A DNA stretch of 64,000 nucleotides from NCBI RefSeq assembly GCF_000760935.2, contig NZ_CP049744.1:1612001-1676000 (forward strand), written 5' to 3'. Positions 55,866 to 64,000 of this stretch are shown here, one piece after another (within the stretch, counting starts at the first letter, position 1; each line of letters begins with the position of its first letter). Both the position numbers and the translations under genes were made by a program. The notes under the pieces are model-generated. The model was not told the origin of the DNA. It made no database searches and saw only the letters and a program-made list of their open reading frames with translations. Origin of the DNA: Rhodococcoides fascians A25f (GTDB lineage Bacteria > Actinomycetota > Actinomycetes > Mycobacteriales > Mycobacteriaceae).

Positions 55866-57200
55866 TCAGGTCAAGGCAGCGCGCACCTGTTCGAGGGCAC
55901 CGCGTAGCAGCGCCTCGTATCGGTCCGGGTCGGGTACGGCGGCGCTGTTGGACGTGATTCCGATGGTGACGGTAGTGCCGATGCCGTGTATTCCGTGGGT
56001 CAGGCTCATGGCGGGGGAGAGGGCGGGAAAGCCTGCGGTGAACCGGACGCCACCGCCGCAGAGCGTCAGATCCGCATTGCCGCGCGAGACGCTGGACACG
56101 ACGGTGTTGCCGGTGACCGTCGGTGGCGTCACGGTCGGATCGAACTGCGCGACTCCCCATTCGGCCAGAAACGCCGGCACGTGTACTTCGACCTCGTCTT
56201 GGGAGGCGCGGGCCGCCTCCGTCAGTGGGTGACTGGCGCGAACTCTCCGTGCGGCCAGGTCGTCCGAGATGAGGAGCATGCGTGTGCGAATATCCGGCTC
56301 TGCGGTGAACAGTCCGACTCCCACGTTGCCGAAGTTGTTGCGCGCGGGCCCACGTGTCTGTCGCGCGAGGGTCACCTCTGCGGCCAGATCGCCTGGAGTG
56401 TCGAGAAAGGCTTGCAGTGCAATCGATATGGCGGTGAGTGCGAACGCGGTGACCGTGGTGCCCTCGGCGTGCAGATCGGACTTCGGAAGAACGATGGTCC
56501 GCACGGACGTCCGGCCGGTGGGCGGTACGTCGAGGGTTGTCAGGGCCCGCGACCGAGCAGGCGGCGGGATCGAACCCGTGTCGGTGGCTCGCCCGAGGGC
56601 CAGCGCGTCCCGTCGAGCGCGTAGACCGCCGCGAACCATCAGCGCCACGCGCAGCGGAAGGACTGCAGCGGCCCGCACTGCGGAGGCCATTTCGGTCCCG
56701 GTGGAACGCGAGGTGCACTCGGTTGCGGGCGGGAGTCGATGTGTGCCGAAGAGGTCGCGGGCGGTCTTCGATGCCAGGGCTCCGTCGGCCGCAGCGTGCG
56801 AAAGTTGAAGTACAGCAACGATAGCCGGTCCTGTTCCGCCAGGAGCGTCGGAGACCTGCGAATACAGCTGTAGGCACCACACCGATACTCGGGGGTCCAC
56901 CTGTTGCTCGAACGACGCCGAGATCGCATCGAGGCATTCCGACCAGGTGTGTGGTGTCCGGTGAACGATGATCGCGTCGGTGCACGGATTCGCGGACGTC
57001 CACCGGGGATAGTCCAGCCCGAGAGGTGCGTCGGTGACGTGTTGGCGCAGTACGTCGATGCGAGCGCTGCGTTCGAGCAGTCGGACCACCTCTGCATCGA
57101 GGTCGTCGGGTCCGGTGTCGAAGCAGTACAGCAGAAACTGGTCGCTGGGGATCTTCGACGCCATCCAGTACGCCCGTGCATCGGCCGGGTGCAGACGCAT
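55866..57200 (-). CDS. WS/DGAT-like acyltransferase with altered catalytic motif
   Basis: A 444-residue protein of the wax ester synthase/diacylglycerol acyltransferase type. It begins MRLHPADARAYWM like family members. The active-site HHxxxDG is SHAAADG (Ser147-Gly153): the first His is Ser, while the likely catalytic His148 and Asp152-Gly153 remain. NNFGNVGVGL matches the later conserved block. It may be a divergent acyltransferase for triacylglycerol or wax ester. A GTG at 57239 is an in-frame alternative start. Confidence 0.72.
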   Translation of the reverse strand: MRLHPADARAYWMASKIPSDQFLLYCFDTGPDDLDAEVVRLLERSARIDVLRQHVTDAPLGLDYPRWTSANPCTDAIIVHRTPHTWSECLDAISASFEQQVDPRVSVWCLQLYSQVSDAPGGTGPAIVAVLQLSHAAADGALASKTARDLFGTHRLPPATECTSRSTGTEMASAVRAAAVLPLRVALMVRGGLRARRDALALGRATDTGSIPPPARSRALTTLDVPPTGRTSVRTIVLPKSDLHAEGTTVTAFALTAISIALQAFLDTPGDLAAEVTLARQTRGPARNNFGNVGVGLFTAEPDIRTRMLLISDDLAARRVRASHPLTEAARASQDEVEVHVPAFLAEWGVAQFDPTVTPPTVTGNTVVSSVSRGNADLTLCGGGVRFTAGFPALSPAMSLTHGIHGIGTTVTIGITSNSAAVPDPDRYEALLRGALEQVRAALT

Positions 57201-57421
57201 CGACTCGGGGCGATTGTCGTCGGGGCGATCGCGGGGCACACGGTAGAGCCTAAGCGCCGCGGCGGGACCGGGCCGGTTACGAACTGACCAGTTCGGTTCT
57301 GTGAACTCTCACCACCACGGGCCGAGGACTTCTTCGGTTGCCTCGGCGATTACTCGCCGAATCCCCGTTAGCCTGGGTCGATGCATCGCCTCGCCCTCCG
57401 TACGCAACGCCGCGAACCGGC

Positions 57422-58786
57422 ATGGTCGGTGTCGTGACGCCCAGAGTTGCTTCGGGCTATCGGGCGGGTCTGCGTTCCTCGACCAACGCCGCCGCCTCGG
57501 CCGACTACGTCACCGACATCTCCTACACGGAGTACGGCTCGGCGGCCTGCACCCTCGGGGTCGCGTCGGACAACACCGTCTTTCTCGCCCCTGCCTTCAC
57601 CGTCGACGGGATCGGTGTGTTGCGGTCGTCGGACTTCGGAAAGTCATGGCGCGCATCGGTTCCGGAGGGCATGCAGAACGGTGGACGTCGGCCGTATCTG
57701 TACTTCGACGATGTCGACGACCGACTATTTCTTCATGCCGGCACGTTCGGCGCGGCACCGCAGCGCCTGTTTCGGACGGGATTCGCTCTCGGGGTCAGCG
57801 ACGACCGAGGTGAAACCTGGCGCATCCGAAAGGTGGCGTCCAAAGCCCGAACGAACGCGAAAATTTTTGCCGGCCCACGTAATTCGAGCAGTGGGAGGGT
57901 GACGTACCTGTCTGCTCCGACGCCGTTCGCGCTACGCGTGCGACCGCTGATCAACGTGACCCGTCAGGTTATCTGGCGGTCCTACGACGGCGGCGTGAAG
58001 TGGGAAGTGGCAGGCGGATTCGACATCGATCCGAAGAACATCCCCGGTCTACCGAGCCGCGAGTACGTCACGTTCGGCAAGGGCGTCGTCGGCCCGGATG
58101 GAACGGTCTACATCGGCGGCCGTTACGGTCGACGGTTCGCCGTGGCAGTCAGTCACGACGAGGGTCTGACCTGGGATGTCCGCATGGTCCCCGGGTCGGC
58201 ACTGGCGAGGTACCACAACCCACTGCATTTTCTGCTGCTCGGTTCGCGCTATCGACTGCCGGAGTCGACGGCGGTCGACGACGAGGGCAACGTCTACGTG
58301 GTGTGGCCGGACCGCGACGGAGTGCTCCATGCCGCCTGGTCCTTCGATGGAACGGTGACCTGGTCGAGGCCGGTGGTCGTCTCCGCGCCCGGAGTGCGCG
58401 ACGCCCGACTCGCGGCCATCACCGCCACCGGGTCCGGGCGAGTGGGCATCGCCTATTACGGGCGTGAGCGAGGGCGCGCATTCCACGGGTTCATCGCGCA
58501 GTGTCGTGACTTTCGCACCGGCCGCCCGGTGTTCGTCGGCGGCAAGTACAACGAACCCGACGCGCCACTGTTTCCGCACGGCTTCCGCGGTGGCGTCAAG
58601 GATTTCGCGTTGGGACGCTCACTCGACGACATCGTTCGGGTGCACTTCGCCCCCAACGGTGACCTGCTCACGGGAGCCGCGATGCAGATGCGAGGAAGGA
58701 ACCGGCAGCGTCCGTGGGCGGTGCGCTCGGAACGCACCGAGATGCAGGCAGTACTGGGAAGGCTGGGCCGAGCAGTCGAAGCTTGA
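57422..58786 (+). CDS. Sialidase-like BNR/Asp-box beta-propeller protein
   Basis: A 454-residue protein with five Asp-box motifs (SxDxGxxW): SSDFGKSWR, SDDRGETWR, SYDGGVKWE, SHDEGLTWD and the weaker SFDGTVTWS. This predicts a beta-propeller as in sialidases and photosystem assembly proteins. The catalytic Arg triad and Tyr/Glu of true sialidases cannot be placed with certainty. No signal peptide is visible at the ATG chosen, nor in the upstream extension. The function is unknown. It is followed by a strong terminator. Confidence 0.75.
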   Translation: MVGVVTPRVASGYRAGLRSSTNAAASADYVTDISYTEYGSAACTLGVASDNTVFLAPAFTVDGIGVLRSSDFGKSWRASVPEGMQNGGRRPYLYFDDVDDRLFLHAGTFGAAPQRLFRTGFALGVSDDRGETWRIRKVASKARTNAKIFAGPRNSSSGRVTYLSAPTPFALRVRPLINVTRQVIWRSYDGGVKWEVAGGFDIDPKNIPGLPSREYVTFGKGVVGPDGTVYIGGRYGRRFAVAVSHDEGLTWDVRMVPGSALARYHNPLHFLLLGSRYRLPESTAVDDEGNVYVVWPDRDGVLHAAWSFDGTVTWSRPVVVSAPGVRDARLAAITATGSGRVGIAYYGRERGRAFHGFIAQCRDFRTGRPVFVGGKYNEPDAPLFPHGFRGGVKDFALGRSLDDIVRVHFAPNGDLLTGAAMQMRGRNRQRPWAVRSERTEMQAVLGRLGRAVEA

Positions 58787-58790
58787 GCAT

Positions 58791-58828
58791 CGAAAGGCCC
58801 TGCAGCACATGCGCTGCAGGGCCTTTCG
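58791..58828 (+). terminator. Intrinsic-type terminator after the BNR gene
   Basis: CGAAAGGCCCTGCAGC (58791-58806), a 6-base loop and the exact complement (58813-58828). The first three bases of the arm lie 2-5 bases after the TGA. It is followed by CTTTCG rather than a long T-tract. Convergent placement with the secreted-protein gene suggests bidirectional use. Confidence 0.8.
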
Positions 58829-58852
58829 ACTTTCGATATCAGGCGACGTTGA

Positions 58853-59674
58853 TCAGGCGACGTTGACCAGACCCACGGTGGGGAAGAAGAAGCAGCTCTT
58901 GTCGGTGCCGTCGATTCCCTTGTGGTTCACCGTGCCGAACACCGCCGCAAGGACGGTTCCCGATCCGGTTTCCACGGGCACGGCGCGCGCACCGGCAGCG
59001 GGCAATGCATTGAGTGCGTTGACCACGAGAGGCCGGGCCAGTTCCTTCAACTCTGCCGGAATGCCGGAGTTGTCGAGGATCGACTGGGCGAGAGTGGTGG
59101 CCAGCCCACCGAAGTCGGCGAAGCCGCCCTGCAGGGTGTTGACGTTGAACCACGCCACCTGCATGCCGGACTTGTCGGCCGAGTCGTTGACGATGCCGGC
59201 CGGAACGAATGCGAACATCGTCTCGCCCTTGTTCACCGCGTTCAGTTCGGGCACAGCGATCGAGGGCAGGCCGGGCAGAGTGGCGATCGGCGGCACGGTC
59301 AGCTGGGGCCACGGTCCGCCGGCACCACCGGCGACGCCCGGGACGATGCCGAGGGGTGAGGCACCCGTCGCCGCGCAGTTGATGGCCGCAGTCGGGTAGA
59401 AGAACGGTGTGATGCCGAAATCGGTCAACGCCTTGTTGGCTGCGTTCAGCGCGGCGAACGGATCGGTGCTCGCATCCTCGGCGACCGGGGTGCGTGAGTC
59501 GGCGATAGCGTTCGCAGCCGCGAGAGATGCACCGCCCTGACCCTGCAGTGCGGCAATTGCCTGGGCCAGTGGATCTGCCGGTGCAGGCTCCGCTGTCGCG
59601 GTAGCGGGGACTGCGAGCAATGCTGCGCAGGAGAGCGCGAGCGCGCCCGCCAGACGGCTGAGGCGACGAGACAT
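58853..59674 (-). CDS. Secreted Ala/Pro-rich two-cysteine protein (paralogue 1)
   Basis: A 273-residue exported protein. The signal peptide ends near ATATAEP (residue 28). The mature part has exactly two cysteines, Cys100 in FFYPTAAINC and Cys261 in the C-terminal SCFFFPTVGLVNV, a likely disulphide. It shares this plan and several blocks with the protein at 61521-62390. No enzymatic motif is seen. The ATG at 59674 heads the signal peptide. By position near pimE it may be related to the Ala/Pro-rich Rv1157c/Rv1158c of M. tuberculosis (inference). Confidence 0.75.
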   Translation of the reverse strand: MSRRLSRLAGALALSCAALLAVPATATAEPAPADPLAQAIAALQGQGGASLAAANAIADSRTPVAEDASTDPFAALNAANKALTDFGITPFFYPTAAINCAATGASPLGIVPGVAGGAGGPWPQLTVPPIATLPGLPSIAVPELNAVNKGETMFAFVPAGIVNDSADKSGMQVAWFNVNTLQGGFADFGGLATTLAQSILDNSGIPAELKELARPLVVNALNALPAAGARAVPVETGSGTVLAAVFGTVNHKGIDGTDKSCFFFPTVGLVNVA

Positions 59675-59772
59675 GTGTGACTCCTGTGACTGATGTGGCT
59701 TATGTTGCGGTTGCGCTGATATCACCACACATCATCTCGACGCCACAAGTTCTGCCGGAATCCGTTGTTCAA

Positions 59773-59826
59773 TCGAGACGGTCCGATCGAGACGGTCCGA
59801 TCGAGACGGTCCGATCGAGACGGTCC
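59773..59826. repeat. 14-bp tandem repeat, 3.9 copies
   Basis: The unit TCGAGACGGTCCGA is repeated without change at 59773, 59787 and 59801, then 12 bases at 59815. It lies between the start of the secreted-protein gene and the end of terD. The unit count is likely to vary between strains. Confidence 0.92.
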
Positions 59827-59835
59827 ACGAACGGT

Positions 59836-60414
59836 TCAGCCCACGTCGATGCCGAAGTCCCGAACGATTCCTTCCAGGCCCGATGCGTAGCCCTGGCCGA
59901 TGGCGCGGAATTTCCATTCGGCACCGCGGCGGTAGAGCTCACCGAACACCATGGCGGTTTCGGTGGAGGCATCCTCGCTGAGGTCGAAGCGGGCGAGTTC
60001 GCGTCCGTCGGACTTGTCGACGACGCGGATGAAGGCGTTGACGACCTGACCGAAGTTCTGCCCCAGCGCGTCTGCGTTGTGAATGGACACCGGAAAGACG
60101 ATGGAGTCGACCTCCGGGGTCAGGGCCACCAGGTCCACATCGATGCTCTCGTCGTCGCCCTCGCCTTCGCCGGTGCGGTTGTCACCGGTGTGCTCGATGG
60201 CGCCGTCGGGGGAGCGCAGGTTGTTGTAGAAGACGAAGTAGAGGTCGCTCAGTGCCTTCTTGGTGGTGCCGAGGCCGATGGCGCTGGCGTCGAGATCGAA
60301 GTCACCGCCGGTGGTGGCACGGACGTCCCAGCCCAGTCCGACGGAGACAGCGGTCAGGTTCGGTGCTTCCTTCGTCAGTGAGACATTTCCACCCTTGGCA
60401 AGAGTTACGCCCAT
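59836..60414 (-). CDS. terD: TerD family protein
   Basis: A 192-residue TerD protein: [19 protein letters not shown] at the start, [21 protein letters not shown] with acidic calcium-binding residues, [15 protein letters not shown], and a C-terminal [16 protein letters not shown]. TerD proteins bind Ca2+ and occur in tellurite- and stress-resistance clusters; here it stands alone without other ter genes. The ATG at 60414 has AAGGAG 9 bases upstream; ATG 60420 is a weaker alternative. Confidence 0.94.
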   Translation of the reverse strand: MGVTLAKGGNVSLTKEAPNLTAVSVGLGWDVRATTGGDFDLDASAIGLGTTKKALSDLYFVFYNNLRSPDGAIEHTGDNRTGEGEGDDESIDVDLVALTPEVDSIVFPVSIHNADALGQNFGQVVNAFIRVVDKSDGRELARFDLSEDASTETAMVFGELYRRGAEWKFRAIGQGYASGLEGIVRDFGIDVG

Positions 60415-60654
60415 GTCCATCCACTCCTTCGCGCGTTCGACCGTCGATCGTTCTACCCACCCTATTCATGCATGCGTTCAGGGTGCCCGAGTTGCCGATG
60501 TGATGCCCGTGAGAAGGGCGTCGGGTGTGAGCAGTGGGGCTGGCGGTACCGGTGGGATTGTGGTGGGATACGACAAAAGATCACAAATTATCAGTGGTGG
60601 TGCAGTTCTGTGAGTAGGCGCGCCGCGGCGATCGATCGAATGATGGAGATTTCA

Positions 60655-61392
60655 GTGCAGGTTTCGCGACGTGAACTGTTCAAATACGCCGCCGCAGGGT
60701 CCGCTGCCGCCGTCGGTCTGGTTGCGCTGGGGACGGCGACCGCGCACGCGGACGCCGGACTGGGAACACTCGTCGACTACTCGGGCGGGGTGCCGTCGGC
60801 CTCGGCGATCAAGCAGGCCGGTCACCTCGGGGCGGTGCGGTACGTCTCCGATCGCCGACCCGACGCGAACTGGATGATCGGCAAGCCGATGCGTAAGTCC
60901 GAGGCCGACTCGCTCACCTCCGCCGGACTGGAGGTGGTCTCGAACTACCAGTTCGGAAAAGGAGCGACGTCGGATTGGCGCGGTGGGTACGCAGCGGGCG
61001 TGAAGCATGCCAAGCGCGGCCTCGAACTCCACACGGCTGCCGGAGGTCCCGCGGACCGCCCGATCTACGCGTCGATCGACGACAATCCCACCGCGGTGGA
61101 GTTCGCGACTCTGATCGCGCCGTACATCCTGGGTTGGCAGTCGGTGATCGGGGCCGAGAACACCGGCATCTACGCCAATTCGCCCACCATCGAATTGGCC
61201 TCGGTAGCCGGTCTCGGCCAGTGGTATTGGCAGCACAATTGGGGGACACCGAAGGGCTTCGTTCACCCCGCCGCGCATATTCATCAGATCCGAATCGACA
61301 AGGATTCTGTCGGCGGAGTCAAAGTGGACATCAACAATATTCTCAAAGCCGATTATGGGCAGTGGTCGAAATCCGCTGCCGATATCACCTGA
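60655..61392 (+). CDS. Tat-exported DUF1906 (glycoside hydrolase-like) protein
   Basis: A 245-residue protein with a twin-arginine signal SRRELFKYAAAGSAAAVGLV, cleaved near AHA-DA. The mature domain is DUF1906: LVDYSGGVPSASAIKQAG, VRYVSDRRPD, PIYASIDDNP and GIYANSPTIE, a TIM-barrel related to GH25-like lysozymes. M. tuberculosis Rv2525c is a Tat-exported DUF1906 protein of this size. A cell-wall role is likely but no reaction is known. The GTG at 60655 is chosen for its GGAG site; ATG 60640/60643 is possible. Confidence 0.87.
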   Translation: MQVSRRELFKYAAAGSAAAVGLVALGTATAHADAGLGTLVDYSGGVPSASAIKQAGHLGAVRYVSDRRPDANWMIGKPMRKSEADSLTSAGLEVVSNYQFGKGATSDWRGGYAAGVKHAKRGLELHTAAGGPADRPIYASIDDNPTAVEFATLIAPYILGWQSVIGAENTGIYANSPTIELASVAGLGQWYWQHNWGTPKGFVHPAAHIHQIRIDKDSVGGVKVDINNILKADYGQWSKSAADIT

Positions 61393-61409
61393 ATTACATC
61401 GATGTAATT
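61392..61409. repeat. 18-bp perfect palindrome at a stop codon
   Basis: AATTACATCGATGTAATT is its own reverse complement and begins at the last base of the DUF1906 stop codon. A related ATGTAA half lies about 25 bases downstream. It could be a protein-binding site or part of the 3' end structure. Confidence 0.6.
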
Positions 61410-61468
61410 CCGCGGTGTTTGTCGCATTCCACGATGTAAGTCGACTGTCCGAAACACCTTCGAAATGA

Positions 61469-61503
61469 TTTCGCCCCCGGCTGACGAACAGCCGGGGGCG
61501 AAA
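61469..61503. terminator. Strong bidirectional terminator
   Basis: TTTCGCCCCCGGCTG (61469-61483), a 5-base loop ACGAA and the exact complement (61489-61503). With A and T runs at the ends it can serve both the DUF1906 gene (+) and the secreted-protein gene (-), which converge here. Confidence 0.88.
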
Positions 61504-61520
61504 TGCGTTGTGCGCAGGAT

Positions 61521-62390
61521 TTACGGAACGTAGACCGTTCCGATGGTGGGCAGGAAGGTGCAGCTGCGGGGAGCGGCCGCGGGATCTTCCTTCGACTGCG
61601 TGGTGATCGAGCCGGAGACCACCGACAGGACGCGTCCGGGACCGGTATCGGCAATGGCCGACAACGTTGCCGGGCCGTCGGCGTTGATCTTCGCTGCGCC
61701 GGTCAGGTCCTGCGTTCCCGAGCGACGGTTGTCGATGTTGAGCCAGGTGACGGTGAGCGGAGCGGACTGCTCGGCGGCGATGGGGGCGGTGCCGAGCGCA
61801 GTGAACACGAAGCCTGCCTGGCCCGCGGCCGGTCCGGGAGGAGGCAACGTGGCCGGGCCCGGTACGGCGAGGGCGGTTCCGACGGAATCGGCGGTGTCGG
61901 AGATGCACCCCTTGCCGAGCGTCGGGTAGAGGAATTGAGCGATGGCCGGTCCGTCGGCGGGCAGTTCCGGACCGCCGCCGCCGGATCCGTCCAGGAAGGT
62001 GATCACGGACTCGAGCAGCGACTTGACCTGCTCTGGCAGCTGCGCCGTTGCCAGCAGAGCGCGAGCCTGGCTCAACAGATCTGCGGCCGGAGCGGCTCCG
62101 ACATCGGCGGGTCCAGCGGCAGCACCGACGATCGCGGGCGCGAAGGAGGCGAGCGCCTCGATGTCGGCCAGGTTGGGCATGGGCTCACCGGGAGCGGGAA
62201 GGAACTGAGCGATCAACGCGGCGGGATCGGCCGGTGCTGCAGGCAGATCGGCGGGCGCCATGGGCACCAGAGGCTGTGCGGATGCGCTGGTCGGCACGAC
62301 GAGTGCGGCGGCTGCTGCAACGGCAAATGCCGTTACTACGCGACGCGTTCCGCGGGTACGAAGCACGGTGATAATCCCCATTCTGATCAT
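61521..62390 (-). CDS. Secreted Ala/Pro-rich two-cysteine protein (paralogue 2)
   Basis: A 289-residue exported protein. The signal peptide ends near SASAQP (residue 38), followed by a Pro/Ala-rich stretch to about residue 70. The mature part has two cysteines, Cys162 in FLYPTLGKGC and Cys277 in SCTFLPTIGTVYV, matching the protein at 58853-59674. VTWLNIDNRRSG and TGPGRVLSVVSGSIT align with VAWFNVNTLQGG and TGSGTVLAAVFGTVN there. It is divergent from pimE, the position of Rv1158c in M. tuberculosis (from memory). The start could be 9 bp later. Confidence 0.75.
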   Translation of the reverse strand: MIRMGIITVLRTRGTRRVVTAFAVAAAAALVVPTSASAQPLVPMAPADLPAAPADPAALIAQFLPAPGEPMPNLADIEALASFAPAIVGAAAGPADVGAAPAADLLSQARALLATAQLPEQVKSLLESVITFLDGSGGGGPELPADGPAIAQFLYPTLGKGCISDTADSVGTALAVPGPATLPPPGPAAGQAGFVFTALGTAPIAAEQSAPLTVTWLNIDNRRSGTQDLTGAAKINADGPATLSAIADTGPGRVLSVVSGSITTQSKEDPAAAPRSCTFLPTIGTVYVP

Positions 62391-62618
62391 GACGCGGGCC
62401 CCGGCGACAGCCGGTGCTCGAGGGGTCACTCTATGTAGCGCGATCCCCGATGTACAGCCGTTGACGTCGAACCCTCCCCATCGCAACTGTGCCAGGGCAG
62501 TCTATGTGGTCCACGCTGCGAATTCTCCGCAGGGCCAAACAATAGCCTGTTGCTGGAGTTATCAGTGTTAAAGGTGATGCAAATGTTACTCGTCAACCCA
62601 TGTGGTTAGGGAAGGCCT

Positions 62619-63899
62619 GTGACGACCTATAAGCTTCGTTATCGATATACAGCACCGATACCGAACGGAACCGCACGCACAGTGAACCGACTCGTTCGGC
62701 TGGCCCCCGTTCTGTTGGCGATGTCGGTGATCAGCCGCTTCGTCTGGGCCTTCGTGACACCGAACGGCATGAACCTCGTCGATCTGCACGTCTACGTAGA
62801 GGGCTCGGCAGCGCTGCTGGGCGACAACCTGTACGACTACACCTACTCGGTGCAGACCCCGGACTTCCCGCTTCCGTTCACGTACCCACCGTTCGCCGCC
62901 CTGGTGTTCTTCCCACTGCATTACCTGCCGTTCACGGTGGTCGGCGTCGTCTGGCAGGCCGCGACCATGGCCGCGTTGTTCGCGGTGGTTCGGCTGGCGC
63001 TGTCGATGGTGCTGGGTGACGGGCGTGCCGCACAACCGCGCTGGGTGCGGATCGCGATGCTGTGGACCGCGCTGGGGCTGTGGTCCGAACCCGTACGGAC
63101 AACTCTCGACTACGGCCAGGTCAACGTTTTCCTGGTGCTGCTGGCACTACTGGCTGTACGCAGCTCGCGGTGGTGGGTCGCAGGCGGACTCGTCGGCTTC
63201 GCCGCGGGAATCAAGCTGACCCCGGCGATCACCGGCCTGTACTTCCTGGCCACGCGCAGGTGGAAGGCCGCAGCATTCTCGGCCGTGGCCTTCGCGCTGA
63301 CGGTCGCGGTCAGTTACGCGGTGCTCGGGCATCAGGCCGCCACCTACTTCACCACGTTGCTCGGCGACGCCGACCGCATCGGGCCCGTCGGTTCGGTCTG
63401 GAATCAGTCTCTGCGCGGTGCGCTGAGCCGGATCGTGGGCGAGGACGTGGGCCAGGGACCGCTGTGGATCGCCGCCGCGGTGATCGCCACGGTCCTCGCT
63501 GTGTCGGCATGGCGAGCAATCGATCGCCGCGACTACCTCGGAACCCTGGTCATCGTTCAACTCCTCGGCCTGTTGGTGTCGCCCATCTCGTGGTCGCACC
63601 ACTGGATCTGGGTGATTCCGATGGTGATCTGGCTGGTGCACGGTCCACTGCGCGATATCGCCGGTGCCAAGCTCGTCGCGGGATACTGGCTGGTGACGGT
63701 CACGGTGGGGGTGCCGTGGTTGCTGGGCTTCTTCCAGGAATCGATCTGGACCATCCCTCGTCCCGGGTTCGAGGCGTGGGCGGGTGCCGTCGACGTGATC
63801 GGATCTGCTCTCTTCCTCGGCTGGGTCGTCTATGCGGGGCGCATCAGTGCACGATCAACTCGTCGATCCGACGCGCCAGATCCACATCCTTCTGCGTGA
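62619..63899 (+). CDS. pimE: Polyprenol-phosphate-mannose alpha-1,2-mannosyltransferase, PimE-like (GT87)
   Basis: A 426-residue GT87/DUF2029 membrane glycosyltransferase with about 9-11 transmembrane helices. The conserved Asp lies in the first extracytoplasmic loop ([11 protein letters not shown], near residue 48), with FTYPPFAAL and [12 protein letters not shown] after it. PimE adds mannose to AcPIM4 on the outer face of the membrane in phosphatidylinositol mannoside synthesis. The neighbours (Ala/Pro-rich secreted protein and pterin dehydratase) match M. tuberculosis pimE (Rv1159). The start is a GTG at 62619; later in-frame starts are possible. Confidence 0.88.
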   Translation: MTTYKLRYRYTAPIPNGTARTVNRLVRLAPVLLAMSVISRFVWAFVTPNGMNLVDLHVYVEGSAALLGDNLYDYTYSVQTPDFPLPFTYPPFAALVFFPLHYLPFTVVGVVWQAATMAALFAVVRLALSMVLGDGRAAQPRWVRIAMLWTALGLWSEPVRTTLDYGQVNVFLVLLALLAVRSSRWWVAGGLVGFAAGIKLTPAITGLYFLATRRWKAAAFSAVAFALTVAVSYAVLGHQAATYFTTLLGDADRIGPVGSVWNQSLRGALSRIVGEDVGQGPLWIAAAVIATVLAVSAWRAIDRRDYLGTLVIVQLLGLLVSPISWSHHWIWVIPMVIWLVHGPLRDIAGAKLVAGYWLVTVTVGVPWLLGFFQESIWTIPRPGFEAWAGAVDVIGSALFLGWVVYAGRISARSTRRSDAPDPHPSA

Positions 63900-64000
63900 G
63901 ACCACCGGCAGAGTGCGTCGAGAGCGTGAACGTGAGCGTCCGCCACCTGATGTCGATATCGGGGTGATGGTCCGCCTCTTCCGCGGCGTCGGCCACGCGG
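63844..64000 (-). CDS. Pterin-4a-carbinolamine dehydratase, 5' end outside the window
   Basis: The final 51 codons and stop are visible on the minus strand. The residues [24 protein letters not shown] and DLARRIDEL are the C-terminal half of the pterin-4a-carbinolamine dehydratase (PCD/PhhB) family, including the catalytic His-His. It overlaps the 3' end of pimE by 56 bp on the opposite strand. The rest lies beyond position 64000. Confidence 0.9.
   Translation of the reverse strand, partial: RVADAAEEADHHPDIDIRWRTLTFTLSTHSAGGLTQKDVDLARRIDELIVH

Overview
The window is high-GC, densely packed actinobacterial DNA. Mycolyltransferase (antigen 85-like) proteins, a PimE-type mannosyltransferase, an F420-type oxidoreductase, a lipid-droplet-associated protein and a WS/DGAT-like acyltransferase place it in the mycolic-acid-containing Mycobacteriales/Corynebacteriales. 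A Rhodococcus-like organism is most likely; this is inferred from gene content, not from a database search. From memory, two blocks match Mycobacterium tuberculosis gene order: coaA-glyA-phoH2-desA2-fum-glpX-DUF4245-xseBA-lipid droplet protein-ispH-DUF6542-ychF (around Rv1092c-Rv1112), and secreted Ala/Pro-rich protein-pimE-pterin dehydratase (around Rv1158c-Rv1159A).

Layout. 1-18.5 kb is mostly core metabolism: a cut-off AAA/LuxR-type regulator, coaA, a DUF885 protein, glyA, phoH2, an epoxide-hydrolase-like protein, a beta-lactamase-fold lipoprotein, a desaturase-fold protein that has lost metal ligands, fumC, glpX, a DUF4245 protein, xseB-xseA, a lipid droplet protein, ispH and a DUF6542 protein. 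18.5-27.3 kb is a DNA-repair block: rmuC, sbcD-sbcC, an AI-2E-family membrane protein, ogt and an Ada-AlkA fusion. 27.4-33.8 kb is carbon metabolism: cstA-ybdD, then a ROK repressor divergent from the Entner-Doudoroff pair edd-eda. 33.9-38 kb holds a CD225-like protein, a divergent SDR/XRE pair, an LLM oxidoreductase and ychF.

38-48 kb is more accessory: the first antigen 85-like esterase, the scar of a RelBE/Phd-type toxin-antitoxin module, two methyltransferases, a GNAT, an AlkZ-like winged-helix protein, a phosphoesterase, an ACS-type MFS transporter and small membrane proteins. 46.9-58.8 kb holds a GlcD-like FAD oxidase divergent from a GAF/PucR regulator, an SDR, an amylosucrase-type GH13, a second antigen 85-like protein, a VOC and an SRPBCC protein, a LysB/cutinase-like hydrolase, the WS/DGAT-like protein and a five-Asp-box (BNR) protein.

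58.8-64 kb is an envelope neighbourhood: two paralogous secreted two-cysteine proteins flank terD and a Tat-exported DUF1906 protein, followed by pimE and the 3' end of a pterin dehydratase gene.

Non-coding structure includes a 51-bp hairpin element present twice in opposite orientation (90% identical), several long perfect hairpins at gene ends, a 14-bp tandem repeat and an 18-bp palindrome. I saw no tRNA, rRNA, CRISPR, intact insertion sequence or prophage. Many long ORFs lie antisense to real genes; they are GC artefacts and were left out.
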